Positions 52,586 to 60,893 of a stretch of DNA of 64,000 nt are shown in pieces. The translations under genes were made by a program, and so were the position numbers. The DNA is from Cohnella endophytica (GTDB lineage: Bacteria > Bacillota > Bacilli > Paenibacillales > Paenibacillaceae). The notes below the pieces were generated by a model. It made no database searches. It worked only from the letters and a program-made list of their open reading frames with translations, and was not told where the DNA came from. Each line of letters starts with the position of its first letter. Position 1 is the first letter of the stretch. The stretch covers positions 372,001-436,000 of the forward strand of contig NZ_RBZM01000008.1 of assembly GCF_003628305.1 (NCBI RefSeq). The letters are read 5' to 3'.

Positions 52586-54352
52586 ATGAACGGTAACATG
52601 GTAGCCACCTGGCATAACTTCTTCTTGCTGCTGGCACTATTAATCAGCATACTCGCATCATATACCATGTTCAACTTCATCGGCAATCTTAAGAGGACGA
52701 ACGGGACCTTTCGACAGTTCTGGCTGACGGGCGGAGCGTTCGTGTTCGGAGTCGGTTTGTGGGCGAAACACTTCGTTATGATGCTAGCTAATAACATTCC
52801 CCTTAACTTTACCTGGATCATGCCGGTTGCGCTTATGTTCATCATTTTTTTCTCGCTGATGGCCTTCGTTATGTTGAGCTTGCACGGGATATTCAAGTAT
52901 AGACTGTTGTTTGGCAGCTCGATCTTGGCTTTCGGCATAGCGATCATGAACTTCTTCAGCATTCTAGGTCCGAAAATGGACATTCTCAGTATCAACATGG
53001 GTCTCTTGATCGTATCTTTGGTCGTGTTGTTCGTCGGGACATTCTTTTCTTTCATCTTATCGGAGAGCGGGTACGAGCACAGAAAACTCGTATCGAGCAT
53101 GTTGCTAGGATCAACTACGGTCGCGATGCAATTAATCGGCCGGCGCGCGCTGCATATCGAATATTCGGACACGACGTTCGTCACTTGGGACAGTCTCAGC
53201 CACGATATTAACGTGCTCGGACTTATCATCGCGATCGGGGCTTTGCTCATCCTGATGTCTACGCTTGTGACCTGGTATATCGATAAACATTTGAATCAGA
53301 TGGATGAACGCTACCGGCTTCTCGTGGAAAATTCCCTCGATACGATCGCGATTCTGAAGGGCGACCGTTGGGGATTCGTAAACGCTGCAGGACTGCGGAT
53401 GTTCGAGGCGGAGACGGCGAGCGAATTAATCGGCAAGTCGATCTATAACATCATGCCCGACAAGGATCGCGGCGCGGTCAAGGAAAGGCTTCACAATCTC
53501 GTGTTCGCGGGTAGCGGCAAGCCGATCGAGCAAGAATGGTCCACGTTAAAAGGAAAGATCCTGTACACGGAAATCGTAGAAACGATGACGACCCTGGACA
53601 ACGAACCGGCGGTACAAGTTATTATTCGCGATATTTCGGAGCGCAAGAAAAACGAAGAGCTGCTGATCAATTCGGAAAAATTGTACGTGGCGGGGCAATT
53701 GGCCGCGGGAATCGCGCACGAAATCCGTAATCCGCTGACGTCCCTGAAGGGCTTCTTGCAACTGATCGCCTCGGGACGGAAAAATAATAACAGCTACTAC
53801 GATATCATGAACGCGGAGCTCGATCGAATCGAAGACATCGTGAGCGAATTGTTGATGCTGTCCAAGCCGCAAGTCTACGAGCTTACGTATCAGGATATGC
53901 GGGTCATGATGAGAGATACGGTTACGCTCCTGGAGACGCAGGCTATTCTGCACAATATCGCGATCGAAGCGGAGTACGGCACGGATCCTCTATGGATATA
54001 CGGCGTGGAAAATCAAGTCAAGCAAGTGTTCATCAACGTGATCAAGAACGCGATCGAAGCGATGACCGACGGAGGGGCGATCAGCATCAAGTTGTCTCGC
54101 GAGAGCGACGGGGTATTCGTGCGAATTCGCGACGAGGGACCCGGCATCGACGAAGAACAGCTGGCCAAGATCGGCCAGCCGTTCTATACGACGAAGGAGA
54201 AGGGCACCGGCCTCGGGCTCATGGTCAGCTACAAAATCGTCGACAACCATCAAGGGAAAATCGTGGTCATGAGCGAGCTCGGCAAAGGAACTTCATTCGA
54301 GATTATGCTGCCGTTCCGTTATCCGGAGGCGGCGATCAGGAAGTCTAGCTGA
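52586..54352 (+). CDS. MHYT-PAS sensor histidine kinase (sporulation-kinase type)
   Basis: This 588-residue protein has seven N-terminal helices resembling an MHYT sensor (ILASYTMFNF, FVFGVGLWAKHFVMML). The usual metal-binding Met-His-Tyr-Thr is only partly kept. A PAS domain follows (YRLLVENSLDTIAILKGDRWGFVNAAG, ending VIIRDISERKKNEE). HisKA has phospho-His in GIAHEIRNPLTSLKGFLQL, the motif of KinA-KinE sporulation kinases. HATPase shows NVIKNAIEAM, DEGPGIDEE and GTGLGLMVSYKIV. It probably feeds the Spo0 phosphorelay (inference). Its end overlaps the converging lipid kinase by 34 bp. Confidence 0.9.
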   Translation: MNGNMVATWHNFFLLLALLISILASYTMFNFIGNLKRTNGTFRQFWLTGGAFVFGVGLWAKHFVMMLANNIPLNFTWIMPVALMFIIFFSLMAFVMLSLHGIFKYRLLFGSSILAFGIAIMNFFSILGPKMDILSINMGLLIVSLVVLFVGTFFSFILSESGYEHRKLVSSMLLGSTTVAMQLIGRRALHIEYSDTTFVTWDSLSHDINVLGLIIAIGALLILMSTLVTWYIDKHLNQMDERYRLLVENSLDTIAILKGDRWGFVNAAGLRMFEAETASELIGKSIYNIMPDKDRGAVKERLHNLVFAGSGKPIEQEWSTLKGKILYTEIVETMTTLDNEPAVQVIIRDISERKKNEELLINSEKLYVAGQLAAGIAHEIRNPLTSLKGFLQLIASGRKNNNSYYDIMNAELDRIEDIVSELLMLSKPQVYELTYQDMRVMMRDTVTLLETQAILHNIAIEAEYGTDPLWIYGVENQVKQVFINVIKNAIEAMTDGGAISIKLSRESDGVFVRIRDEGPGIDEEQLAKIGQPFYTTKEKGTGLGLMVSYKIVDNHQGKIVVMSELGKGTSFEIMLPFRYPEAAIRKSS

Positions 54353-55239
54353 CGAGGGCGAATAACGGCCGATATAGGGGTTTCCCCGGACGGCTCCCCG
54401 TCCCCGTATGCCAACATAGACATCGATGCTCCGATTGACACGGAAGTTCCCGTCAATATCGTGACGTATCGATGTTTTTTTACGTGGGATCCCGTGAGTA
54501 AAGTCGGAAAAATCATCAATATCCGAGCAACGCCGCAGCTGTGCACGACGCAAACGTGAAGCTTTCCGTCATCCGGAAGCGCTTGCGGGCATATTCGCAA
54601 GCCGCCGCCGTAACTCGCCGAGTTGGAGATGACCGACAGCCAACCTTGCGCGAATTCGTGTTTCGTCCCATCTATCGTAACGCTAAGAGAACGCGGCTTG
54701 TACCGGGCAAGAGCTCGAAACAAGCCGATGACGTAAGCAAGCGAGCCGACTCCGAGCCTATTGCACCATTTCTTATAACGAGAGGCGTTTACGTCGGCGG
54801 CTACCGCTCCGTCCAGTCCGACGGCTACCGCGGTCAGCGTATGCTGCTTGACGCCTTTTTCCGTTACGGATTCAAGCAGGTCGCTTTTGCGGGTATGGCC
54901 GGCAAGTATAACCGCTAAAGCTTCGAGCGGATCGACCGGGATATTGAACGCTCTCGAAGTGTCGTTGCCGGAGCCGGAGGGGATGATTCCATAAGGTATT
55001 CCGGACGAGGCGATCAACGGGAGCAAACCGTGCAAGGTGCCGTCGCCGCCAATAACCGCAACCGCTTTCAATTTTCCGCGTGCCATCCGTTCCCCGACCT
55101 GAGAAAGAGCCTCCGATTCCGAAGTCGTAACGATTTTATCGTACTCCGTTCCCAGACTGCGAAGCCGTGTTTCCACCTTTGCCCAAATCCTTTTGCCGCG
55201 GCCGTTGCCGGAATTCTCGTTGACGACGAACAGAATCAA
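54319..55239 (-). CDS. Diacylglycerol/lipid kinase family protein (YegS/DagK-like)
   Basis: This protein of about 306 residues belongs to the DAGK catalytic-domain family. FVVNENSGNGRGKRIW at the N-terminus, the nucleotide-binding GGDGTLHGLLP and the segment IIPSGSGNDTSRAFNIP are diagnostic. The C-terminal beta-sandwich includes GGLRICPQALPDDGKLHVC. The TTG at 55239 is chosen because AAGGAGG is 10 bases upstream and gives the standard family N-terminus. In-frame starts further upstream have no SD. The lipid substrate is not certain (diacylglycerol or another lipid alcohol). Confidence 0.88.
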   Translation of the reverse strand: MILFVVNENSGNGRGKRIWAKVETRLRSLGTEYDKIVTTSESEALSQVGERMARGKLKAVAVIGGDGTLHGLLPLIASSGIPYGIIPSGSGNDTSRAFNIPVDPLEALAVILAGHTRKSDLLESVTEKGVKQHTLTAVAVGLDGAVAADVNASRYKKWCNRLGVGSLAYVIGLFRALARYKPRSLSVTIDGTKHEFAQGWLSVISNSASYGGGLRICPQALPDDGKLHVCVVHSCGVARILMIFPTLLTGSHVKKHRYVTILTGTSVSIGASMSMLAYGDGEPSGETPISAVIRPRQLDFLIAASG

Positions 55240-55393
55240 GCCTTCCAGGCCTCCTTGAAGTGATGTGCGTGTGATTCTCATTATACGGGGAGGGGTAGGA
55301 TTCGGGAAGAGCCGGCTTAAGCCGACCAAGTCTCAGACTGGGACAAAGAAGCCATTAGCGGGTAATTCATGGTGTCGAAAAGGAGGGATAGCG

Positions 55394-56362
55394 ATGTCTG
55401 TTAATGCTAGCAAAGTCGTCGTGATCACGGCTCAGGGAAGAAGTACGTTCAGCGAAGAACAAGCATCGAGCTTGGAAGCCCATGTAGACGTCAGCTTCGG
55501 CGCGGCAATGGGACGGTTATCGGAGGACGAGATCGTTGCAAGATTAGGCGACGCCGATTATGCGGGATTGACTCCCCGTTCCGTCCCGGTCATTAAGGAA
55601 AGCTGGGTAGGGAGACTGCCGCGGCTAAAAGGAATCGCGGTATTCGCGACCGGAGCGGATTCCGTCGATACGGAATATTTGCGTAAACGGGGGATCAAGC
55701 TTAGCCGTCTTCCCGTTTATTCGACGGATTCGGTTGCAGAGCATACGATAGGTTTACTACTCGCGATGTCGAGAAAAATTCACCTTAGCCAGGACCGCGT
55801 TCGCGGAAGGGTTCCTTCCGAGAAGTCCGTGCTCGGATGGGAACTTCGCGGACGGACGATCGGGATTATCGGATTAGGGAGGATCGGCAGTAGGGTCGCG
55901 GAGCTTGCCAGTGCTTTCGGCATGCGCGTGCTGGGCTACGATCCTTATAGGCAATCGGAGAGAGCAGCACTTGTCAGCTTGGATGAGCTGCTGTTTTCCT
56001 CTGACGTCGTCAGCTTGCATTATCCGGCGCAATGGCGCGGCGTGGCTGCTTTCGGCCGGGAGGAGCTTGCCCGGATGAAACCGGGCGCGACGTTGCTGAA
56101 CGTCTCCCGTTGCGCGCTCGTAGACCCATTGTCGGTCGTGGATGCGATCGATGCGGGGACGTTGAAGGGATATGCGTTGGACGATATTTTCCCGATCGGC
56201 AACGCGGATGAACGTGCGCTTCGCCAGATCGCGGAGGGACAAATTCTGCAGACCGGTCATACAGCTTGGTACTCCGAAGAAGTCATCGAACGCGGCTACG
56301 ATTGTTGGATCGACAATCTGATCGGAATGGCAACCGGTAATTTTCGAAATCCTTCCCCCTAA
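55394..56362 (+). CDS. D-isomer-specific 2-hydroxyacid dehydrogenase family protein
   Basis: This 322-residue NAD-dependent oxidoreductase has the Rossmann motif TIGIIGLGRIGSRVA and the catalytic Arg in NVSRCALVDPLSVVDAI. The catalytic His is in LQTGHTAWYSEE. The normal LDVFExEP segment with the catalytic Glu is changed to LDDIFPIGN, so the Glu appears to be missing or moved. Activity should not be assumed. The SD AGGAGGG lies about 8 bases before ATG 55394. It is divergent from the lipid kinase. Confidence 0.85.
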   Translation: MSVNASKVVVITAQGRSTFSEEQASSLEAHVDVSFGAAMGRLSEDEIVARLGDADYAGLTPRSVPVIKESWVGRLPRLKGIAVFATGADSVDTEYLRKRGIKLSRLPVYSTDSVAEHTIGLLLAMSRKIHLSQDRVRGRVPSEKSVLGWELRGRTIGIIGLGRIGSRVAELASAFGMRVLGYDPYRQSERAALVSLDELLFSSDVVSLHYPAQWRGVAAFGREELARMKPGATLLNVSRCALVDPLSVVDAIDAGTLKGYALDDIFPIGNADERALRQIAEGQILQTGHTAWYSEEVIERGYDCWIDNLIGMATGNFRNPSP

Positions 56363-56547
56363 GGGAAGGAACGTATCGAATGCTTAACGGCCGCGGCGTT
56401 GGGGCAGCATGGAAGGGCGAACTTGTCGGCTTATTTGTGCGTATGGATGGGAAGAATCCGTTCTCTAATGGTATAATGGATGGACTTTGAAGGTTGCGCG
56501 GGGACGAAGATAAGCTTCGTTCGTTATCGCAATAGGAGGAATTCAAC

Positions 56548-57651
56548 ATGGCGGAGCCGCTCAAGGCGATGTATAACGAGCCATTCTTAAGAGCGTTCGC
56601 GACGATAGTCAGGAAAGCCTATCCGGCGTTCGACGGAGAGGCTTTCGTTCGGTTCGCGCTCGGGCCGGGATGGGACGAGTTGGAGCTCAAGGGCAGGATG
56701 CGTAGAATCACGGAAAGCTTGCGGGCTGCGCTGCCTGCCGAATACGAGAGCGCATTAGACATATTAGAGGCCGTAGCGGACGAATGCCGGGGGTTTCCTT
56801 ACTTGTTTTTCCCGGATTTCGTCGAGGTTTACGGCAAATCTCAATGGGAGCGTTCGATCGGGGCCCTGGAGAAGTTTACGAAGTTATCTTCGGCGGAATT
56901 CGCCGTTCGTCCGTTCATTAAGCAAGATCAGGCCCGTATGATGGCGCAGATGGAGAATTGGGCTGTCCACCCGGACGAGCACGTGCGCAGATTGGCGAGC
57001 GAAGGCTGTCGGCCGCGACTGCCGTGGGCGGACGCACTACCGGCGTTGAAGCGGGATCCCGGTCCGATCTGGCCGATTCTGGAGCAATTGAAGGACGACC
57101 CGTCGGAGTATGTGCGTCGCAGCGTCGCGAACAATCTAAACGACATTTCCAAAGATCATCCCGATCTCGTGCTTTCGGTATCGCGGGATTGGTTCGGCGT
57201 TAGCGATCGGACGGACTGGATCGTTCGCCATGGCTGCAGGGGGTTGCTTCGCGCGGCTCAGCCGGAGGCGATGAGACTATTCGGAATCGTGCCGCAGCCC
57301 GCGATCGACGTTATTGAATGGTCCGTTACGCCGGACGAGCTCGCGATCGGAGAGTCGGTCGGGTTCAAATACGCGCTTCGATTACCCGAAGGGGAGCCGG
57401 TAAAGCTGCGGATCGAGATGGCGGTTACTTTCCCGCGGTCGACCGGCAAGGTTTATCGCAAGCTTTTCAAGCTAAGCGAGAAGGTCGTATCCGGAGGCAC
57501 TCGATTGCAAGGCGGTCGAGACTTTTCCTTCGCGGACCTGTCCACGCGCCGTCATTATCCGGGCAGTCACTCCCTGGCCCTTGTCGTGAACGGAAAAGAG
57601 GTCGCTTCCGTTGACGTGAACCTGTTGGGCGGAAGGGGAAGTGAAGCATGA
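56548..57651 (+). CDS. AlkC-type DNA alkylation repair protein
   Basis: This 367-residue HEAT-like-repeat DNA glycosylase of the AlkC/AlkD superfamily removes alkylated bases such as 3-methyladenine. RRLASEGCRPRLPWADALPALKRDP is the conserved AlkC core. Helical repeats follow, with SEYVRRSVANNLNDISKDHPDLVLSV and WIVRHGCRGLLRAAQPEAMRLFG. The last about 100 residues form a beta-rich domain (IEWSVTPDELAIGESVGFKYALRL), the Ig-like tail of a subset of AlkC proteins. The SD AGGAGGA precedes the ATG, and a TATAAT box lies near 56472. Its stop overlaps the next start (ATGA). Confidence 0.9.
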   Translation: MAEPLKAMYNEPFLRAFATIVRKAYPAFDGEAFVRFALGPGWDELELKGRMRRITESLRAALPAEYESALDILEAVADECRGFPYLFFPDFVEVYGKSQWERSIGALEKFTKLSSAEFAVRPFIKQDQARMMAQMENWAVHPDEHVRRLASEGCRPRLPWADALPALKRDPGPIWPILEQLKDDPSEYVRRSVANNLNDISKDHPDLVLSVSRDWFGVSDRTDWIVRHGCRGLLRAAQPEAMRLFGIVPQPAIDVIEWSVTPDELAIGESVGFKYALRLPEGEPVKLRIEMAVTFPRSTGKVYRKLFKLSEKVVSGGTRLQGGRDFSFADLSTRRHYPGSHSLALVVNGKEVASVDVNLLGGRGSEA

Positions 57652-58691
57652 CGATCGGAGCAAGGGTGCTGAAGACGGGACTCGCCGTGGCGATCGCTTT
57701 GTGGGTCGGCCAGCTCGTCGGCTTGGGTTCGCCGTTAATCGCGGCGATCGCGGCGATCTTCACGATTCAGCCTTCGATCTATCGCTCTTGGATGCAAATT
57801 CTGGAGCAAGTGCAGAGCAACGTGCTCGGCGCGATTATCGCGATCGGCGCCGTCTGGCTCATGGGTAATACGCCGATTCTCGTCGGTCTCGTCTGCATTG
57901 GCATTATTTTATTATGCATCCGTTTGAAAGCCGAGGATACGATCGCTTTGACCCTAGTTACCGCCGTCGTTATCATGGAGGCGCAAGGCCAAGGTTGGTC
58001 GCTCGCGCTCGACAGGCTGGCGGCGATCCTGACCGGAATGGTATCGGCGTTCGCCGTAAACGTAATCATCGCTCCGCCGCGGCACCGCAATCGTTTCTTG
58101 AAGCATGTGGAGGAAACCCAAACGCTGTTATCCCGTCTGCTCAGAACCGTCGTATCCAACGAGCTAAAGGAAAACGTCTATCGCGAAGAGCAAATTCGGC
58201 TTAGGAGCATGCTTCGCAAGCTGGACGAGTTTTACGACTTGTTCGCGGAGGAGCGGGTATGGAGAAAGCGGTCGAGGCTCAAGAGGAAGCGGCTGCTTAT
58301 CGTCTACAAAGGAATGCTGTCCGCGTTGGAACGAGGGTATTCTTTGATCGAAGCCGTGGAGGAGCATTATTGGGCCGTATCGACGCCGAAGGCGTGGAAC
58401 CAATTGATCGATCGTCAGATCGAAGTGCTTTGCGGTTATCACGAGCAGCTCCTGTGGAAATGGGAAGGTAAAATGAAGCCTGGCGCCTCATCTGCCGTGC
58501 CTCCCCCCGAAGCTTCCATTCTCCTGTCCGAAATGATCGAGGACCGACTGGGCGAAGATCCAACCTCCCGATCCCGGATTCTCGTCATTATGTCCTCCGT
58601 ATTCTCCTACGAGGACCGGCTGAGACGATTGGATAAGCTGGTAGAGCATTGGATGTCGCGAGGCGGGGCGGAAGACGACGAAGACGAGTAA
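57648..58691 (+). CDS. Aromatic acid exporter / FUSC-family membrane protein
   Basis: This 347-residue protein has an N-terminal half with about five helices (VLKTGLAVAIALWVGQLVGL, PLIAAIAAIFTIQPSIYRSW, NVLGAIIAIGAVWLMG). The cytoplasmic helical domain has EEQIRLRSMLRKLDEFYDLFAEERVW. This is the pattern of the Gram-positive YgaE-type ArAE family. The gene overlaps alkC by 4 bp and is translationally coupled, though no functional link to DNA repair is obvious. A terminator follows, then the longest 51-bp repeat array. Confidence 0.87.
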   Translation: MTIGARVLKTGLAVAIALWVGQLVGLGSPLIAAIAAIFTIQPSIYRSWMQILEQVQSNVLGAIIAIGAVWLMGNTPILVGLVCIGIILLCIRLKAEDTIALTLVTAVVIMEAQGQGWSLALDRLAAILTGMVSAFAVNVIIAPPRHRNRFLKHVEETQTLLSRLLRTVVSNELKENVYREEQIRLRSMLRKLDEFYDLFAEERVWRKRSRLKRKRLLIVYKGMLSALERGYSLIEAVEEHYWAVSTPKAWNQLIDRQIEVLCGYHEQLLWKWEGKMKPGASSAVPPPEASILLSEMIEDRLGEDPTSRSRILVIMSSVFSYEDRLRRLDKLVEHWMSRGGAEDDEDE

Positions 58692-58707
58692 GTCGAGTAA
58701 GAGCAGG

Positions 58708-58745
58708 AAGGCCCGGTCGGCTATGATGCCGATTGGGCTTTTTTG
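58708..58745 (+). terminator. Terminator after the FUSC-type gene
   Basis: AAGGCCC and TCGGC pair with GCCGA and GGGCTT around TATGAT, followed by TTTTTTGG. Confidence 0.85.
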
Positions 58746-58763
58746 GTTTAAGGGGAAGTTCTT

Positions 58764-59490
58764 GACTGCGTGCGTCGCGGTGGGCAGCAAGGCGAGTGTA
58801 GTTGGGTAAAGCCTGACTGCGTGCGTCGTGGTGGGTAGCAAGGCGAGCGTAGTTGGGTAAAACCTGACTGCGAGCGTCGCGGTGGGCAGCAAGGCGAGTG
58901 TAGTTGGGTAAAACCTGACTGCGAGCGTCGCGGTGGGCAGCAAGGCGAGTGTAGTTGGGTAAAGCCTGACTGCGTGCGTCGTGGTGGGTAGTAAGGCGAG
59001 TGTAGTTGGGTAAAACCTGACTGTGAGCGTCGCGGTGGGAAGAAAGGCGAATGTAGTTGGGTAAAGCCTGACTGCGAGCGTCGCGGTGGGCAGCAAGGCG
59101 AGCGTAGTTGGGTAAAACCTGACTGCGTGCGTCGCGGTGGGCAGAAAGGCGAGTGTAGTTAGGTGAAACCTGATTGCGTGCGTCACGGTGGGCAAAAAGG
59201 TGAGTGTAGTTGGGTAAAACCTGACTGCGTGTGCCATGGCAGACAGCAAGGCGAGTGTAGTTGGGTAAAACCTGACTGCGTGTGCCAGGGCAGGCAGCAA
59301 GGCGGGTGTAGTTGGGTAAAACCTGACTGCGTGCGTCGTGGTGGGCAGCAAGGAAAGTGTAGTTGGGTAAAACCTGACTGCGAGCGTTGCGGTGGGCAGA
59401 AAGGCGAGTGTAGTTGGGTAAAACCTGACTGCGTTCGTCGCGGTGGGCAGCAAGGTGACTGAAGTTGGGAAAATCTGACTGCGTTCGTCG
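58764..59490 (+). repeat. 51-bp intergenic tandem repeat, array 5
   Basis: About 14 units lie just after the FUSC terminator. GACTGCG recurs at 58764, 58815 and every 51 bp to 59477 (one single-base deletion near the end). The RNA of each unit can fold as GTAGTTGGGT, loop AAA, ACCTGACTGC, a 10-bp stem with three G-U pairs. The linker reads GTGCGTCGCGGTGGGCAGCAAGGCGAGT. The GTGTAGTT..GG..AAACC..ACT.C core is shared with array 2. Several frames stay open across the array on both strands, which creates false ORFs. Confidence 0.95.
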
Positions 59491-59504
59491 AGGAAGGACC
59501 CCTT

Positions 59505-59539
59505 ACAAAGAAATAAGCCGTCAGAGAGACTCTGACGGC
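59505..59539 (-). terminator. Terminator of the small-gene operon
   Basis: GCCGTCAGAG pairs perfectly with CTCTGACGGC (3-base loop). On the minus strand it is followed by TTATTTCTTT, downstream of the gene ending at 59559. Confidence 0.85.
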
Positions 59540-59558
59540 CAACCTGCAATGAAGAATG

Positions 59559-59843
59559 TTATTTTTTCCCGCGGGCCATTTGGCGGCGAGGGTGGACAAT
59601 CTTTCCCTGTTTGTCCGTATCGTTTTCCTTCGGGACGAGACGCGGATCGGTGCGACCCTCATGATGGTTGTCGAAGCTGAACTCCGAGAGCGTCCATTCC
59701 GTCTCTCCCAGCATCGGGTCGGCGGGAAAGGTTTCTCCGCGGTTTAGCTCCTCTTCGCGACCCCATTCGTTCGTATATACGCCGTCTACCTCGACTTTTT
59801 CGCCGGAAACCGGCTCCATCCGATCGTTGTTAGATTGGCTCAT
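59559..59843 (-). CDS. Small hydrophilic protein, YjzC-like segment
   Basis: This 94-residue acidic/basic protein has no hydrophobic segment. VDGVYTNEWGREEELNRGETFPADPMLGETEW resembles the short YjzC-type motif (GxYxN, GxxFP, TxW) of Bacillales small proteins. The Lys/Arg-rich tail is HPRRQMARGKK. The ATG at 59843 is chosen because GGGAGAG lies 6 bases upstream, overlapping the stop region of the 47-residue gene before it. Function is unknown. Confidence 0.7.
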   Translation of the reverse strand: MSQSNNDRMEPVSGEKVEVDGVYTNEWGREEELNRGETFPADPMLGETEWTLSEFSFDNHHEGRTDPRLVPKENDTDKQGKIVHPRRQMARGKK

Positions 59844-59856
59844 TGGGCACTCTCCC

Positions 59857-60000
59857 TCACAGTCCGTGTTTCGGTACGGCTGCCCTGTCGGCATCCGACT
59901 GAAGGTTGCTGGCGCGTTCTTTGCCTTCACCCGAGCGGTCTGCTTCGGATTGCGCCTTGCTGGCCTTCCTTTGGTTGTCGGAATGCGAATTCCGGGTCAT
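59857..60000 (-). CDS. 47-residue very hydrophilic small protein
   Basis: This small ORF has an excellent SD (AAAGGAGG, 6 bases before the ATG) and encodes a Ser/Gln/Asp/Lys/Arg-rich peptide beginning MTRNSHSDNQRKASKAQSEA and ending AAVPKHGL. There are no hydrophobic or cysteine residues. The composition recalls small acid-soluble spore proteins or other desiccation-type peptides, but no family motif is recognised. It is 13 bp upstream of the 94-residue gene and probably cotranscribed with it. Confidence 0.65.
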   Translation of the reverse strand: MTRNSHSDNQRKASKAQSEADRSGEGKERASNLQSDADRAAVPKHGL

Positions 60001-60078
60001 GGCCATTCCTCCTTTGCGTTCGATTGCCCGCTTAGGGTGCCACGAGAGAGGAGGCGTTATGCTCCCGCGAATCGTCGT

Positions 60079-60197
60079 AACTCATTATCGCGTACTCACC
60101 ACGAATCTTCCTAACTCGTTATCGCGTACTCACCACGAATCTTCCTAACTCGTTATCGCGTACGCACCACGAATCATCCTTGCTCATTATCGCTACT
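60079..60197. repeat. 34-bp intergenic tandem repeat
   Basis: Three units start at 60079, 60113 and 60147 (AACTCGTTATCGCGTACTCA then CCACGAATCTTCCT), plus a partial unit at 60181. The period and sequence differ from the 51-bp family and no stable hairpin is obvious. Confidence 0.9.
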
Positions 60198-60209
60198 GTA
60201 TCCGCGTTT

Positions 60210-60839
60210 CTAACTGTAGCGCGCCTCCAGCTTACGTCCGCCCATCCAGAGCAAGAACAAGAGGAATAGCGCCAATACGATTCTCCAAGGATGATCGATC
60301 ATGGCTTGCAGGTCGTTCCCCAGGAAAGCCAGCGCGAAAATCATGACCGCCTTCCCCAGTATCATTGCCGTAAAATACGTATGAGTCGGGATCTTAGACA
60401 GTCCGGCGGTAACGTTGATCAGGATGGAGGGAGTAAACGGGAAACAAGACAACAGGAAAATAGGCGTGAACCCTTTCCGCTCGATATAACCGAATAGCTT
60501 CTCGATCTTCGGATATTTTTTGCGTAGCTGTTGTCCTCTGCGTGAAGCCAACTGACGGGCGATTAAGAAAACGACCATGGAACCTGCGCTGGCGCCGATC
60601 CAAGAATACAGGAAGCCCAACCACATTCCGTAAGCCAACGTATTTGCGACAACGAATACGACCAAGGGGAGAAACGGGAAGAGAGATTCAAGAAAAGGAA
60701 GAATAATGCCGGGAAGCGGGCCCAACTCGGAATATCGTTGGAGCAGCTCCTTAATTTGCTCGAGATTCAAGGTTTTGACGTACGCCAACCATTCCTTGAA
60801 GCTCCAAGCGGCGATACCAAGCAGATGAGCGTTTAACAT
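60210..60839 (-). CDS. TVP38/TMEM64 (DedA-like) family membrane protein
   Basis: This 209-residue membrane protein has about five helices and the SNARE-associated/DedA-like core: LPGIILPFLESLFPFLPLVVFVVAN, GFLYSWIGASAGSMVVFLIAR, and FPFTPSILINVTAGLSKI. Such proteins are implicated in lipid scrambling and undecaprenyl-phosphate or phospholipid recycling. The ATG at 60839 is preferred over the TTG at 60854, which would contain the SD GGAG. It is the last gene of a ugtP-like/MFS/TVP38 unit, so a membrane-lipid role is plausible. Confidence 0.88.
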   Translation of the reverse strand: MLNAHLLGIAAWSFKEWLAYVKTLNLEQIKELLQRYSELGPLPGIILPFLESLFPFLPLVVFVVANTLAYGMWLGFLYSWIGASAGSMVVFLIARQLASRRGQQLRKKYPKIEKLFGYIERKGFTPIFLLSCFPFTPSILINVTAGLSKIPTHTYFTAMILGKAVMIFALAFLGNDLQAMIDHPWRIVLALFLLFLLWMGGRKLEARYS

Positions 60840-60893
60840 TTGAACTGACTCCAATCGACCCTACCGGCGAGTAATGTGCGGCTTCATTCCATT

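Noticed and set aside
54353..54918. ORFs on the + strand inside the lipid kinase gene
   Set aside because: They are antisense shadows of a gene with clear DAGK motifs.
58488..59549. A 353-residue minus-strand ORF with repeating RFYPTTLALLPTAT
   Set aside because: It is an artefact of array 5; other frames and the + strand are also open there, and the 3' part is antisense to the FUSC-type gene.
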